The notes under the pieces were generated by a model. That model made no database searches and was not told where the DNA came from. It worked only from the letters and a program-made list of their open reading frames with translations. The translations under genes and the position numbers were made by a program. Shown here piece by piece: positions 7,903 through 16,260 of a DNA stretch of 64,000 nucleotides (within the stretch, counting starts at the first letter, position 1; each line of letters starts with the position of its first letter). Source of the DNA: Nocardiopsis algeriensis (GTDB lineage Bacteria; Actinomycetota; Actinomycetes; Streptosporangiales; Streptosporangiaceae); NCBI RefSeq assembly GCF_014203695.1, contig NZ_JACHJO010000012.1:62001-126000 (forward strand). The letters run 5' to 3'.

Positions 7903-9024
7903 ATGAGACCGAGGAACGCCACCACCGCAGCACGCCTCCTGGCCGCGGCCTCCGCCCTCTCCCTGGCGGCCGCCTGCTCCGGCGAGGGCGGGGAGGAGCC
8001 GGGCGGCGGCGCACCGCCCTCCGCCGAGGACGGCGATCCCGCGCCCGAGCAGCTGGACGCGGGAACCCCCGAGACCGTGGTGACCGGTCTGGAGGTCCCC
8101 TGGGGCATCGCCCACCTGCCCGACGGGTCGGCACTCGTCTCCGAGCGGGGCGGAGAGATCGTCCGCCTGGCCGCGAACGGGGACACCTCCTCCGTCGGAG
8201 AGGTCGAGGGCGTCGACGCCACGGGCGAGGGCGGCCTGCTGGGCCTGGCGCTCGATCCGGCCTTCCCCAACGAGCCCTACGTGTACGCCTACCTCACGAC
8301 GGATGCGGACAACCGGGTCGTGCGCATGGAGTACGGTGCCGACGGCGATCTGGGAGAGCCCGAGGTCCTGGTCGAGGGCATCCCCTCGGCGGGCAACCAC
8401 AACGGCGGGCGCATCGCGTTCGGACCGGACGGGTTCCTGTACGTCGCCACCGGCGACGGCGGGCGGCCCGGACTGGCGCAGGACCGCGACTCCCTGGGCG
8501 GCAAGATCCTGCGCGTCGACCGCGACGGCGAGCCGGCGGAGGACAATCCCTTCGACAGCCCGGTCCTCAGCTACGGACACCGCAACGTGCAGGGGCTGGC
8601 CTGGGACGGCGAGGGGAACCTGTACGCCACCGAGTTCGGCCAGGACCGCCTCGACGAGGTCAACCTGATCGAACCCGGTGCGAACTACGGCTGGCCCGAG
8701 GTGGAGGGCCCGGGCGGCGGCGAGGAGTACACCGACCCGCTGGTGACCTGGGAGCCCGACGAGGCCTCGCCCAGCGGGGCGGCGGTCGCGGGCGGCTCCC
8801 TGTGGGTGGCCGGGCTGGCCGGCGAGCGCCTGTGGGAGATACCGCTGGAGGGGGACGGTGAGCTCGGGGAGCCGGTGGCGCACCTCACCGGCGAGTACGG
8901 GCGCCTGCGCACCGTGCTCCCCGCACCGGGGGGCGGCGGCCTGTGGGTCGCCACCAGCAACCTCGACGGGCGCGGCGACCCCGCGGAGGGCGACGACCGG
9001 ATCCTGCACGTGCCCCTGGAATGA
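7903..9024 (+). CDS. PQQ-dependent sugar dehydrogenase family lipoprotein
   Basis: A 373-residue secreted lipoprotein. The signal peptide ends in a lipobox LAAAC with Cys at about residue 26, followed by an acidic Gly-rich tether. The rest is the six-bladed propeller of the soluble glucose/aldose dehydrogenase family: GLEVPWGIAHLPDG, then GLLGLALDP, GNHNGGRIAFGPDGFLYVA and GDGG, and LSYGHRNVQGLAW near residue 225. Members oxidise aldoses with PQQ, but many actinobacteria lack PQQ synthesis, so this may be a propeller with another role. It stands alone on the plus strand and is followed by a strong hairpin. Confidence 0.85.
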   Translation: MRPRNATTAARLLAAASALSLAAACSGEGGEEPGGGAPPSAEDGDPAPEQLDAGTPETVVTGLEVPWGIAHLPDGSALVSERGGEIVRLAANGDTSSVGEVEGVDATGEGGLLGLALDPAFPNEPYVYAYLTTDADNRVVRMEYGADGDLGEPEVLVEGIPSAGNHNGGRIAFGPDGFLYVATGDGGRPGLAQDRDSLGGKILRVDRDGEPAEDNPFDSPVLSYGHRNVQGLAWDGEGNLYATEFGQDRLDEVNLIEPGANYGWPEVEGPGGGEEYTDPLVTWEPDEASPSGAAVAGGSLWVAGLAGERLWEIPLEGDGELGEPVAHLTGEYGRLRTVLPAPGGGGLWVATSNLDGRGDPAEGDDRILHVPLE

Positions 9025-9028
9025 GTGC

Positions 9029-9065
9029 GGGCGGGGCCCCGTGCTCTCCAAACGGGGCCCCGCCC
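9029..9065 (+). terminator. hairpin after the sugar dehydrogenase gene
   Basis: Perfect 14-bp stem: arms 9029-9042 and 9052-9065 (GGGCGGGGCCCCGT and its complement) with a 9-base loop, 4 bases after the stop. Confidence 0.75.
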
Positions 9066-9105
9066 TTCCCGGAAGGAGCGCGGTGGGAGGACACCCGCTC
9101 CGGGA

Positions 9106-9135
9106 GGCGGCAGGGCACCGGGACACCCTGCCGCC
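9106..9135 (-). terminator. hairpin after the GH9 cellulase gene
   Basis: GGCGGCAGGG (9106-9115) / CCCTGCCGCC (9126-9135), immediately downstream of the minus-strand stop at 9144. Confidence 0.65.
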
Positions 9136-9143
9136 GGAAGGGA

Positions 9144-11729
9144 TCAGCCGCAGACGGACCCGTCGAGCGTGAACCGCTCGGGGGAGGCGTTCGGCCCGGG
9201 CCCCGTCGACCCGAGGAATCCGAAGGTCGCCTCGCTGCTGTCGCTGCTCCCGGAGTACCAGCCGAGGGAACCGGCGGTCACGACCCGGCCGGACTGCGCG
9301 AGTTCGGCGCTCCAGGAGTCGGACACCGCCTGTCCGCCGGGGAAGGACCACACCAGTTCTCCGCCCTCGGGAAGCCCGCCGCCCGTGCTGCGGACCGTCA
9401 CCTGGGCGTTGAACCCGCCCGGCCAGGAGTCGTGCACCGTGTACTCCACCTCGCAGCTGGAGGAGGCCGGCGCCGACGCGTCACCCTGGTCGGCCGCGAA
9501 CGCGGCAACCCAGGCCAGGGCCGCGTTCCAGTTGATGGTCAGCTCGTTGGTCGCCCACGAGTCGATGTGGTCGATGTGGCAGAACTGCGGCGCGCACCCG
9601 GCGAGGTTGGCCTGGGCGACGGGGTCCCACGTCGCGGCGTCGGAGTTGGGCCCGCCCGACAGGGTGCCCGCCGGAGGGTTGGGCAGGGCCGGGTCGAGCT
9701 GGTGGGCGTACCAGCGGCTGTGCTGGTTGACCGTGTCCGCAGTGCCGTAGCCCGTCACGTAGGAGCGGTTGAGGGCGTTGCGGCCCAGGATGTAGTCCAG
9801 GCCCTCCAGCACGCCGTCGCGGAACCGGACGTCGCCGCCGATGTCGTAGGCGGTGGCCATGACCGCCATGTTGTTGAGCACCAGGGCGTTGGAGCCCCAG
9901 GCGAACACGCCGCTGTCGGGGGAGTAGGACAGCCCGTACGGGTGCTCCGCCACGTTGGCCAGGTACTCCTCGGCGGCCTCGACCACCGAGGCGCGCACGT
10001 CGCCGCGGTCCTCCAGGCCGTTGGGGACGGTGGCGAGCTGGAGCCGGCCGAGGGGCGCGGTCCAGCGCCAGTCGAACCCGCCCTCGGTGAAGACGTCGCC
10101 GGTGTGCAGCTCGGAGGAGGTCACCGCCTCCTCGTAGGCGGCGTCCCCGGTGGCGAGGTAGAGCTCGGCGGCCGCCCAGTAGAACTCGTCGGCCACGGTG
10201 TCGTCGTCGTAGGGGCCGCCGCCCTCGCCGCCGGCGGTGGCGAGGCGGTCGGGGTGGGCGACCGCGGCGTCCCAGGCGGTCTCGGCCGCCGCCAGGCAGG
10301 TCGCGGCGAAGTCGGCGTCGTACGGGGCGAACACCCGCGAGCACTGGGCGCCGGTCGCGGCCAGGTTGAGCGTGGCGGCCGTCGACGGCGGGTGCAGGTA
10401 GCGCGGCTGCGGGTCGTCGGCGGGCATCAGCGGCAGTCCGGTCCACCGCTCGTCGTGCACCTTGTGGTGCGCCATCCCCGCGAGCTCCTCGCCCTCGGGG
10501 ACCTGCATGGCCAGCAGGAACTCCATCTCCCAGCGGGCCTCGTCGAGCACGTCGGGGACCTCGTTGCCCTGCTCGGGGAGGGCGAGGGTGGAGTCGCCGA
10601 ACCGGTCGGGGTCGCCGGTCGGGGCGGTGTGCGCCCGCTCGTAGATGCTCATGAGCTGGTGCACGGAGATGCCGCCGTTGACCACGTACTTGCCGTGGTC
10701 GCCCGCGTCGTACCAGCCGCCCGACACGTCGAGGGAGTAGTCGCAGGGGTGGGAGGGGTGGCAGGTGACGTCCGTGTCGCCCTGGTTGGGGGCGGTGCCG
10801 ACGTGCCCTGCCTCTCGCCCGTAGCCGGGGGCGATCTCGTCGAGGATCTCGATGCCGCTGCGCTGGGTGTAGTAGAACTCCAGCGCGTCGGCGGCCAGGG
10901 CGGAGTAGGGGTCGGCGGCGATGGCGAAGGGGTGGCTGGTCTCGCCGTCGGCGGTCAGGGTGTAGTCGCCCTCGGCGGTCACGCCGCCGAAGTCGACGGT
11001 GTGCACGTTCTGGCCCGAGGTGTCGTCCGTGCCGTAGGGGGTCGTCTCACCCTCGGCGGCGACCGAGCCGTCGGCGGCGTTCAGGGTCCAGGGCAGGGGG
11101 TCCTCGGCGTCGGTGACGACGGTGGCGCCCTTGGGGCCGTGGGGGAGGTAGCCGACCTGGTTGACGCGCACGCGCGGACCGGTGTCGGGCTCGTACACGG
11201 GGGGCTCGGCCCCGCCCAGCAGGGAGACGTCGTCCAGGCAGAAGGTCCAGGGTTCGTCGGAGCCGCCGATCTGGAAGGCGACCTGGCCGTCCTCCCGGTC
11301 GGTGGTGGCGGTGAAGACGTACTCGTAGCGGGTGGTCTCCGCGCCGAGGATCGGCCGCTCGTCGAGCTCGGTGCGCCAGGGGTCGACGGGTTCCTGGATG
11401 AGGGCCCGCACCGGGCGGCCCTCGAGTCCCGAGGCGGAGAAGGAGAAGGCGTAGGTCTCGCCCGCCACGAGGGGGACGTCGTTCTGGCCGACGATCACCT
11501 CCCACGGGTCACCGGTGCCGCCGGGGACGTCGGTGCACAGGACGCCGTCGGAGGCGTCGAGGGTGAGCTGCTCGGTGCCCCACCAGCCGGTGGTGCCGTC
11601 GGCGAAGTCGCCGTTGGTGATCTGTTCGACCGGTGCGTCGTCGGCCGTGGCAGCAGGGGGATGCAGCAGGCCCAGCGCCAGCGCCGCCGTGGCGCTCAGC
11701 GATACGGCCGTGGTTCGTTGCGGGCTCAA
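9144..11729 (-). CDS. secreted GH9 cellulase: CBM4 - Ig-like (CelD_N) - GH9 - CBM2
   Basis: An 861-residue endo/exoglucanase. In order: Sec signal peptide (about 1-29, cleavage after an ATA-D-type site); CBM4/9 module (about 33-180, begins [16 protein letters not shown]); Ig-like CelD_N domain (about 190-275, [18 protein letters not shown]); GH9 catalytic domain (about 275-735) with the [10 protein letters not shown] aspartates near 340 and the general-acid Glu in [11 protein letters not shown] near 728; short linker; C-terminal CBM2 (about 755-861). The layout resembles Thermobifida Cel9B but lacks its FnIII module. The start is TTG 11729 with AGGAC upstream; no better in-frame start exists. 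A CelR box lies 32 bases upstream. Confidence 0.93.
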   Translation of the reverse strand: MSPQRTTAVSLSATAALALGLLHPPAATADDAPVEQITNGDFADGTTGWWGTEQLTLDASDGVLCTDVPGGTGDPWEVIVGQNDVPLVAGETYAFSFSASGLEGRPVRALIQEPVDPWRTELDERPILGAETTRYEYVFTATTDREDGQVAFQIGGSDEPWTFCLDDVSLLGGAEPPVYEPDTGPRVRVNQVGYLPHGPKGATVVTDAEDPLPWTLNAADGSVAAEGETTPYGTDDTSGQNVHTVDFGGVTAEGDYTLTADGETSHPFAIAADPYSALAADALEFYYTQRSGIEILDEIAPGYGREAGHVGTAPNQGDTDVTCHPSHPCDYSLDVSGGWYDAGDHGKYVVNGGISVHQLMSIYERAHTAPTGDPDRFGDSTLALPEQGNEVPDVLDEARWEMEFLLAMQVPEGEELAGMAHHKVHDERWTGLPLMPADDPQPRYLHPPSTAATLNLAATGAQCSRVFAPYDADFAATCLAAAETAWDAAVAHPDRLATAGGEGGGPYDDDTVADEFYWAAAELYLATGDAAYEEAVTSSELHTGDVFTEGGFDWRWTAPLGRLQLATVPNGLEDRGDVRASVVEAAEEYLANVAEHPYGLSYSPDSGVFAWGSNALVLNNMAVMATAYDIGGDVRFRDGVLEGLDYILGRNALNRSYVTGYGTADTVNQHSRWYAHQLDPALPNPPAGTLSGGPNSDAATWDPVAQANLAGCAPQFCHIDHIDSWATNELTINWNAALAWVAAFAADQGDASAPASSSCEVEYTVHDSWPGGFNAQVTVRSTGGGLPEGGELVWSFPGGQAVSDSWSAELAQSGRVVTAGSLGWYSGSSDSSEATFGFLGSTGPGPNASPERFTLDGSVCG

Positions 11730-11760
11730 GGGGGGTCGTCCTTCCGCTGGGGGGCGAAGC

Positions 11761-11774
11761 TGGGAGCGCTCCCA
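11761..11774. promoter_or_regulatory. CelR-type operator of the cellulase gene
   Basis: TGGGAGCGCTCCCA is a perfect 14-bp palindrome identical to the operator bound by the LacI-family repressor CelR in Thermobifida fusca, which is released by cellobiose. It lies 32 bases upstream of the GH9 start. No LacI-family gene is present in this window, so the repressor would be encoded elsewhere. Confidence 0.88.
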
Positions 11775-11843
11775 CTAAAAGTGTGACCATTCTTGTGTCC
11801 TCGCTCACAGGTGTCAATGGGGGCACGGAGAGTACGTCGGAAA

Positions 11844-12557
11844 TCAGGCAAGGTGCCCGAGAGCCGCGCGGGCCAGCAGGGTTCCGTCCGGTGTGGGGCG
11901 CAGGGTGCCCAGGAGGTCGTTGCCGCGGATCGCGCCCGTCCAGGTCAGAACCCAGGCGGTCGCGGCGCACAGGTCGGCGGCCGCTCTGGCGGTCACCGCC
12001 GTTCCTCCGGAACCGCCGAGTGCGGACAGGCCCGCGGCGACGTCGCGGTAGGGGGAGTCCGAGCCCGCCGCCACGGCCAGCAGCAGGAGCAGGCCCGCTC
12101 GGCCGCCGTCCTCGCCCGAAGACCGCAGCGGCAGCCCCTCGGCCACCAGATGCCACAGCGCCACCGGATCGCCCAGGGCCCGGGCCGCAGGGACCGAGCG
12201 CCGCAGCACGCCCGCGCGCCTGCGCAGAAGACCCAGCTGCTGTGCGGACTCGCGCAGGACCAGGACGGGCAGCGCCGTCTCCTCGCGGGCGAACGAGCCC
12301 GTCCACGTGCGCCTCAGACCGAACTCCTCGGCCGCCGCGGCCACGCTGGCGGGCGGGAGGTAGCCCGAACCGGTGAGGCGCAGGCCGTCCGGCCCCACGT
12401 GCTCCACCAGCCACGTGTACGGACGGACCATGCGCCCGGCGGTACCGGGATCGACCTCCGTCGGACCGCAGGGGAGCGCGGCGTCGACGAGGGGGAGCAG
12501 GACCCCCTCGGTGTCGGCCCGGAGGAGTTCGGTGACGGGGGAGGTGCGGGTGCCCAT
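11844..12557 (-). CDS. hypothetical protein (237 aa)
   Basis: Unrecognised, helix-rich, soluble-looking. The segment PYTWLVEHVGPDGLRLTGSGYLPPASV (about 46-72) resembles the small domain found in several actinobacterial proteins of unknown function, in which a conserved LTxxGYLPP motif precedes a predicted helical domain; I would not assign a role. The start ATG 12557 gives MGTRTSPVTELLRADTEG. A GGTTAACC palindrome lies just upstream (about 12563-12575) and could be an operator. Confidence 0.65.
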   Translation of the reverse strand: MGTRTSPVTELLRADTEGVLLPLVDAALPCGPTEVDPGTAGRMVRPYTWLVEHVGPDGLRLTGSGYLPPASVAAAAEEFGLRRTWTGSFAREETALPVLVLRESAQQLGLLRRRAGVLRRSVPAARALGDPVALWHLVAEGLPLRSSGEDGGRAGLLLLLAVAAGSDSPYRDVAAGLSALGGSGGTAVTARAAADLCAATAWVLTWTGAIRGNDLLGTLRPTPDGTLLARAALGHLA

Positions 12558-12607
12558 AACCCCAGGTTAACCAGGGTTTTCGCTTTCCTCAGGGGAATCA
12601 CGCGAAC

Positions 12608-12645
12608 GGGGCCGGGAACGCCGTCGGCACGGCGTCCCCGGCCCC
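12608..12645 (-). terminator. hairpin after the HsdR-N-like gene
   Basis: 17-bp arms 12608-12624 and 12629-12645 with one mismatch and a 4-base loop, 20 bases after the minus-strand stop at 12665. Confidence 0.65.
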
Positions 12646-12664
12646 GCTCCGGGCCGTTCCCCCG

Positions 12665-13411
12665 TTACTCCTCCTCGGACGCCGGGGTCCGGGCGACCAC
12701 CTGCTCGGCCAGGGCGCGGCGCACCTCGTCGGCGTCGCCCGCGTGCCCCGGGTGGCCGGTGGCCTCGCGCAGTTCGCGCAGCACGGTGTCGACGACGGCG
12801 TCACCGGTCAGGGCCTCGGTGATCGGGTCGGCGTTCACCGCCTCGCGCCAGCGCCGCAGGGCCTCCAGACGGCCGTGCACGATGGACTCACGGGTGATGT
12901 GGAAGATCTGGTCGAGGTTGCGGTAGTAGGCCTCGGGGTCGCCCAGGTCGGCGCTGACCACCTCGACCGGGCGGTTGTTCTTGCCCTCGGGCAGGTGGTA
13001 GACCTTCCAGACCCGGCCGTTGGTCAGGTAGATCCACTCGGCCCCCTCCTTGTTGGCCAGGCGGCGGGCCATCTGGATGCTGCGCTGGTCCAGCTCCTGG
13101 TTGATCCGGCGGACCTCGATGGGGGCGAACAGCTTCTCGTCCATCAGGATCGCGTAGTCGTTGGAGTCGCCGCTGGTGCGGTACTCCGTGGTGAGGTCCT
13201 GGTACTTGCTGAAGTTCAGCGCCACACTGAAGAAGTCGGCGACGAGCATGCGGGTGTCGCCGTCGTTGGCATCGCGCTCGGCGAGCTCGGCCAGCGGGCC
13301 CGCGAAGCGGTCCATCGCGGCCGCGACCCGGCTGCGGACGGACTCCTGCCAGCTCAGGGTGGTCGTGAACTCGCCCGTCCTGGTCATGACCTGGGTGTCT
13401 TCAGTGTCCAT
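12665..13411 (-). CDS. stand-alone type I restriction HsdR N-terminal-like nuclease-fold protein
   Basis: A 248-residue soluble protein. Residues about 70-145 match the HSDR_N type PD-(D/E)xK fold: YRTSGDSNDYAILMDEKLF, then PIEVRRINQEL, then Gln113 in a helix, then IYLTNGRVWKVYHL. Asp85 and Glu99 fit the catalytic positions, but the usual Lys of ExK is Arg101, so activity is uncertain. No helicase, HsdM or HsdS gene is nearby. The second of two ATGs (13411) is chosen because GGGAG lies 9 bases upstream; 13417 would be only 3 bases from it. It may be a DNA-binding or regulatory relic of the fold. Confidence 0.75.
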   Translation of the reverse strand: MDTEDTQVMTRTGEFTTTLSWQESVRSRVAAAMDRFAGPLAELAERDANDGDTRMLVADFFSVALNFSKYQDLTTEYRTSGDSNDYAILMDEKLFAPIEVRRINQELDQRSIQMARRLANKEGAEWIYLTNGRVWKVYHLPEGKNNRPVEVVSADLGDPEAYYRNLDQIFHITRESIVHGRLEALRRWREAVNADPITEALTGDAVVDTVLRELREATGHPGHAGDADEVRRALAEQVVARTPASEEE

Positions 13412-13538
13412 GAACATCCGCTCCCGTGTGTGCCGAAAAACCTGCCGCACGGTCATGGGAGACCGGGGTACAGGGGAATTCCGGAAGTCGATGCTACAGG
13501 TGCCCGCGCGGGAACAGGCCTGGTACACAGGGCTTCGG

Positions 13539-13579
13539 GCCCCCGCCCCGCCGCGAGGACGGCACGGCGGGGCGGGGGC
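13539..13579 (-). terminator. hairpin after the dihydroxyacetone-kinase-family gene
   Basis: Perfect 15-bp arms 13539-13553 and 13565-13579, 8 bases downstream of the minus-strand stop at 13587. It ends the operon running from 19998. Confidence 0.75.
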
Positions 13580-13586
13580 GGTCCGG

Positions 13587-15296
13587 TCAGGCCAGGCGGT
13601 CGCGCAGCTCCTCCAGGAAGCGCAGCACGGCCACCGAGCCGGGGTCGCGCTCGCCGGCGCCGCGCTCGCCGACCCAGGCGGCCCGGCCGCGCGAGGAGGT
13701 CAGGCCGCGGGTCTCCTCCACGGTCCGCTCCGCGGCCCCGGCCGCGGCAGCGGCGGCGGCTCCCGCGCCGGCGGTTCCCTCCAGGGCCCGCTCGACACCC
13801 AGCAGGACGTCGACGAACGTCTTGTCCCCGGGCCGGGCACCGCCGCGCTCGCGGACCCGCGCGGTCAGGGCGGAGGTCAGGCGCGCGGCGTCCGCCGCCG
13901 ACAGCCGCTCGCTCTCCTCCGACGCGGCGGCCGCGGCCAGGAGGCCGGTGCCGACCAGCGCGGCGAAGGTCGAGGGGTTCGCCGCGGCGAACGCCGAGGC
14001 GGCGGCCCTCAGCGCGTCGGCGTGGTGGACGTCCTCGGGCAGGGCCAGCAGCGCCTCACGGGCGGCGGCGGCCCCGGCGGAGACCGTGATGCCCAGGTCG
14101 CCGTCGCCGAGCCTGGAGTCGAGTTCGCGCAGCTCGTCGGCGTGCGCCGGCATGCGCTCCAGCACGTCGGCGATCAGGGATCGCAGAGCGCTGGGCGTGC
14201 CGGTGCGGCGCGGCTCGGGTGCCCGGCCGACCGCCCCGGGAGCACCGTCCTCCGCATCCCGCACAGCCGCCTCCGGGACCGCACCCGTGTCGCCCTGGGA
14301 GAAGAACGGGGACGCGGCCGGCGCGTCGAGGAGCTCGGCGAGGCCGTCGTCGAGCAGCAGCAGCGACACCGAGGCCCCCGCCATCTCCAGGCTCGTGGCG
14401 AACTCGCCGATGTAGCGGCGGTGGATGACCACGCCCCGCTCGCCGAGCACCTGGTGCACGCGCCGGTAGATCAGGTAGAGCTCCTCCAGCGGCGTCGCGC
14501 CCAGGCCGTTGACCAGGACGGCGACCCGCTCCCCGGGCTTCGGGTCGAGCTCGCCGAGGATCTCGGTCAGGAAGCGGTCGGTGATCTCGTCCGCGGTCTC
14601 CAGGGCGCCCCGGTGGCTCCCCGGCTCGCCGTGGATGCCGATTCCCACCTCCATCTCGCCCTCGCCGAGCGTGAACGTGGGCTCTCCCGCGGCGGGCAGG
14701 ATCGTGGGGGACAGGCCCACACCCATCGTCCGGGTGCGGTCCACCGTGCGCTGGGCGACCGCGCGTACGGCCTCCAGGTCGTCACCGCGCTCGGCGGCGG
14801 CACCCGCGGTCTTGTAGGCGAAGAACAGCCCCGCCACACCGCGCCGGGTCGACTCCTTGCCGCGGGGCGCCGAGAGCACGTCGTCGGTGCCCAGCACCGT
14901 CGCCGTCCCGATGCCCTCGGCCGCCACGACGTCGGCGGCCAGGTCGAAGTTGTAGACGTCGCCGCCGTAGTTTCCGTACAGGTAGAGCACCCCGGCGCCC
15001 CCGTTGCTGCCCCGGGTCGCGGCCGCGATCTGCTCGGAGGAGGGGGAGGAGAAGACGTTCCCCACGGCGACCCCCGTCGCCAGGCCCTGCCCCACGTATC
15101 CCAGGAACAGCGGCAGGTGGCCCGAGCCGCCTCCCGTCACGATGCCCACCTTGCCCGGCACCGGCGCGTCGGCGCGCACGAGGGCACGCCGGTCGGCCGT
15201 CACCGCCCGCAGGCGGTCGGGGTGGGCCATGAGCAGGGACTCGGTCACCTCGTCGACGAAGTCCTCGGGCCGGTTGATGATCTTCTTCAGTACCAC
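13587..15296 (-). CDS. dihydroxyacetone kinase family protein (DhaK-DhaL fusion)
   Basis: A 569-residue ATP-dependent kinase. The N-terminal DhaK domain (about 1-330) has GGGSGHLP near residue 45 and the substrate-binding His in GIHGEPG near 222, which forms a covalent hemiaminal with the ketone. The C-terminal DhaL domain (about 355-565) has LDSRLGDGDLG near 395-405 for Mg-ATP. It phosphorylates dihydroxyacetone or another short ketose such as erythrulose. GTG 15296 is preferred to ATG 15314 because GAGGAGG lies 5 bases before it. Last gene of the GntR-Tct-aldolase operon, so the ketose is probably made from the transported substrate. Confidence 0.9.
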   Translation of the reverse strand: MVLKKIINRPEDFVDEVTESLLMAHPDRLRAVTADRRALVRADAPVPGKVGIVTGGGSGHLPLFLGYVGQGLATGVAVGNVFSSPSSEQIAAATRGSNGGAGVLYLYGNYGGDVYNFDLAADVVAAEGIGTATVLGTDDVLSAPRGKESTRRGVAGLFFAYKTAGAAAERGDDLEAVRAVAQRTVDRTRTMGVGLSPTILPAAGEPTFTLGEGEMEVGIGIHGEPGSHRGALETADEITDRFLTEILGELDPKPGERVAVLVNGLGATPLEELYLIYRRVHQVLGERGVVIHRRYIGEFATSLEMAGASVSLLLLDDGLAELLDAPAASPFFSQGDTGAVPEAAVRDAEDGAPGAVGRAPEPRRTGTPSALRSLIADVLERMPAHADELRELDSRLGDGDLGITVSAGAAAAREALLALPEDVHHADALRAAASAFAAANPSTFAALVGTGLLAAAAASEESERLSAADAARLTSALTARVRERGGARPGDKTFVDVLLGVERALEGTAGAGAAAAAAAGAAERTVEETRGLTSSRGRAAWVGERGAGERDPGSVAVLRFLEELRDRLA

Positions 15297-15330
15297 TGCC
15301 GCCTCCTCGGGCATGCCTTCGGAACAGGTC

Positions 15331-16200
15331 TCAGGCCAGGGCCTCGGCGGTCTCCCGCAGGACCTCCAGGTCCGCCTCGGAGACGGAGCCCTCGCTCACG
15401 CGGGCCGGGCCCGCGGCCAGGCCCTGGAGGGCCAGGCCCGCCTTCAGGTGCGGGATGCTCCCGGCCCGAACGGCGGCGACGGCCCGCTCGATCAGCGGCT
15501 GGGCCGCCCGCACGCCCTCGGCGTCACCGCTGTTCAGGGCGTCGCGCATCGCGACGAACGGGCGGGGGAACACGGAGGAGACACCCGAGACGACGCCCGC
15601 GCCGCCGGCCCGCACGAACTCCTCGAAGGCGATGTCGTTGCCGGACAGCACGGAGAAGCCCCTCGGCGCCGCGGCGAGGTAGGCCGCCACCGACGCGTCG
15701 GACTCGCCGCTGATCTTCACACCGCGCACGCCGATGCCGGCCAGGCGGTCGAGCACGGAGGGCGCGGCCGGGGTGGTGGAGCGCAGCCGGAACAGGTACG
15801 CGTACACCTCCGCGTCCCCGGCCGCAGCGACGAGCCGCTCGTAGTAGCGCAGCAGCGCGTCCTCGGGCGCGGGGAGGAAGTACGGGGTGATCGCGGCCAG
15901 GCGGACCGCGCCGGCCTCGACCGCCCTGCGGACCAGGCCCTCGGCCTGGCGGGGGGCGGCCGCACCCACGTGGGCGTAGACGCCCTCGGGGCCGAAGACC
16001 TCCAGAGCGGTCCGGATGGTCTCCAGGCGCTCCTCGTCGTCCAGCGCGGTGAACTCACCGGTGGTACCCGCGACGAACACGCCGTCCACGCCCTTGTCCC
16101 GCACCGCGGTGAAGAGCTCGGCCGCACCCGCGGGGTCGAGGTACTCGTTGGCCAGGAACGGGGTGGGCAGTGCGGTGATCACCTTGGCGGACGCAGGCAT
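15331..16200 (-). CDS. dihydrodipicolinate synthase/N-acetylneuraminate lyase family aldolase
   Basis: A 289-residue class I aldolase of the DapA superfamily. It has GTTGE at 45-49, a Tyr in the YAYLFR segment (133-138) where DapA has YNxP, and the Schiff-base Lys162 in GVKISGES. The deviating YLFR motif and the genomic context (TctABC importer, DAK family kinase, GntR) argue against lysine synthesis and for cleavage or dehydration of a 2-keto acid in sugar-acid catabolism. ATG 16200 follows AAGGAG. A hairpin (16230-16253) separates it from tctA. Confidence 0.88.
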   Translation of the reverse strand: MPASAKVITALPTPFLANEYLDPAGAAELFTAVRDKGVDGVFVAGTTGEFTALDDEERLETIRTALEVFGPEGVYAHVGAAAPRQAEGLVRRAVEAGAVRLAAITPYFLPAPEDALLRYYERLVAAAGDAEVYAYLFRLRSTTPAAPSVLDRLAGIGVRGVKISGESDASVAAYLAAAPRGFSVLSGNDIAFEEFVRAGGAGVVSGVSSVFPRPFVAMRDALNSGDAEGVRAAQPLIERAVAAVRAGSIPHLKAGLALQGLAAGPARVSEGSVSEADLEVLRETAEALA

Positions 16201-16229
16201 GGTTCTCCTTGGAAGGGAAGTGGGGAGGC

Positions 16230-16253
16230 GGCGGCCGGGTGCGCCCGGCCGCC
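16230..16253 (-). terminator. intercistronic hairpin between tctA and the aldolase gene
   Basis: GGCGGCCGGG (16230-16239) / CCCGGCCGCC (16244-16253), 4-base loop. Being inside the operon, it may attenuate or define mRNA ends rather than stop transcription fully. Confidence 0.5.
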
Positions 16254-16260
16254 GGCCGGA

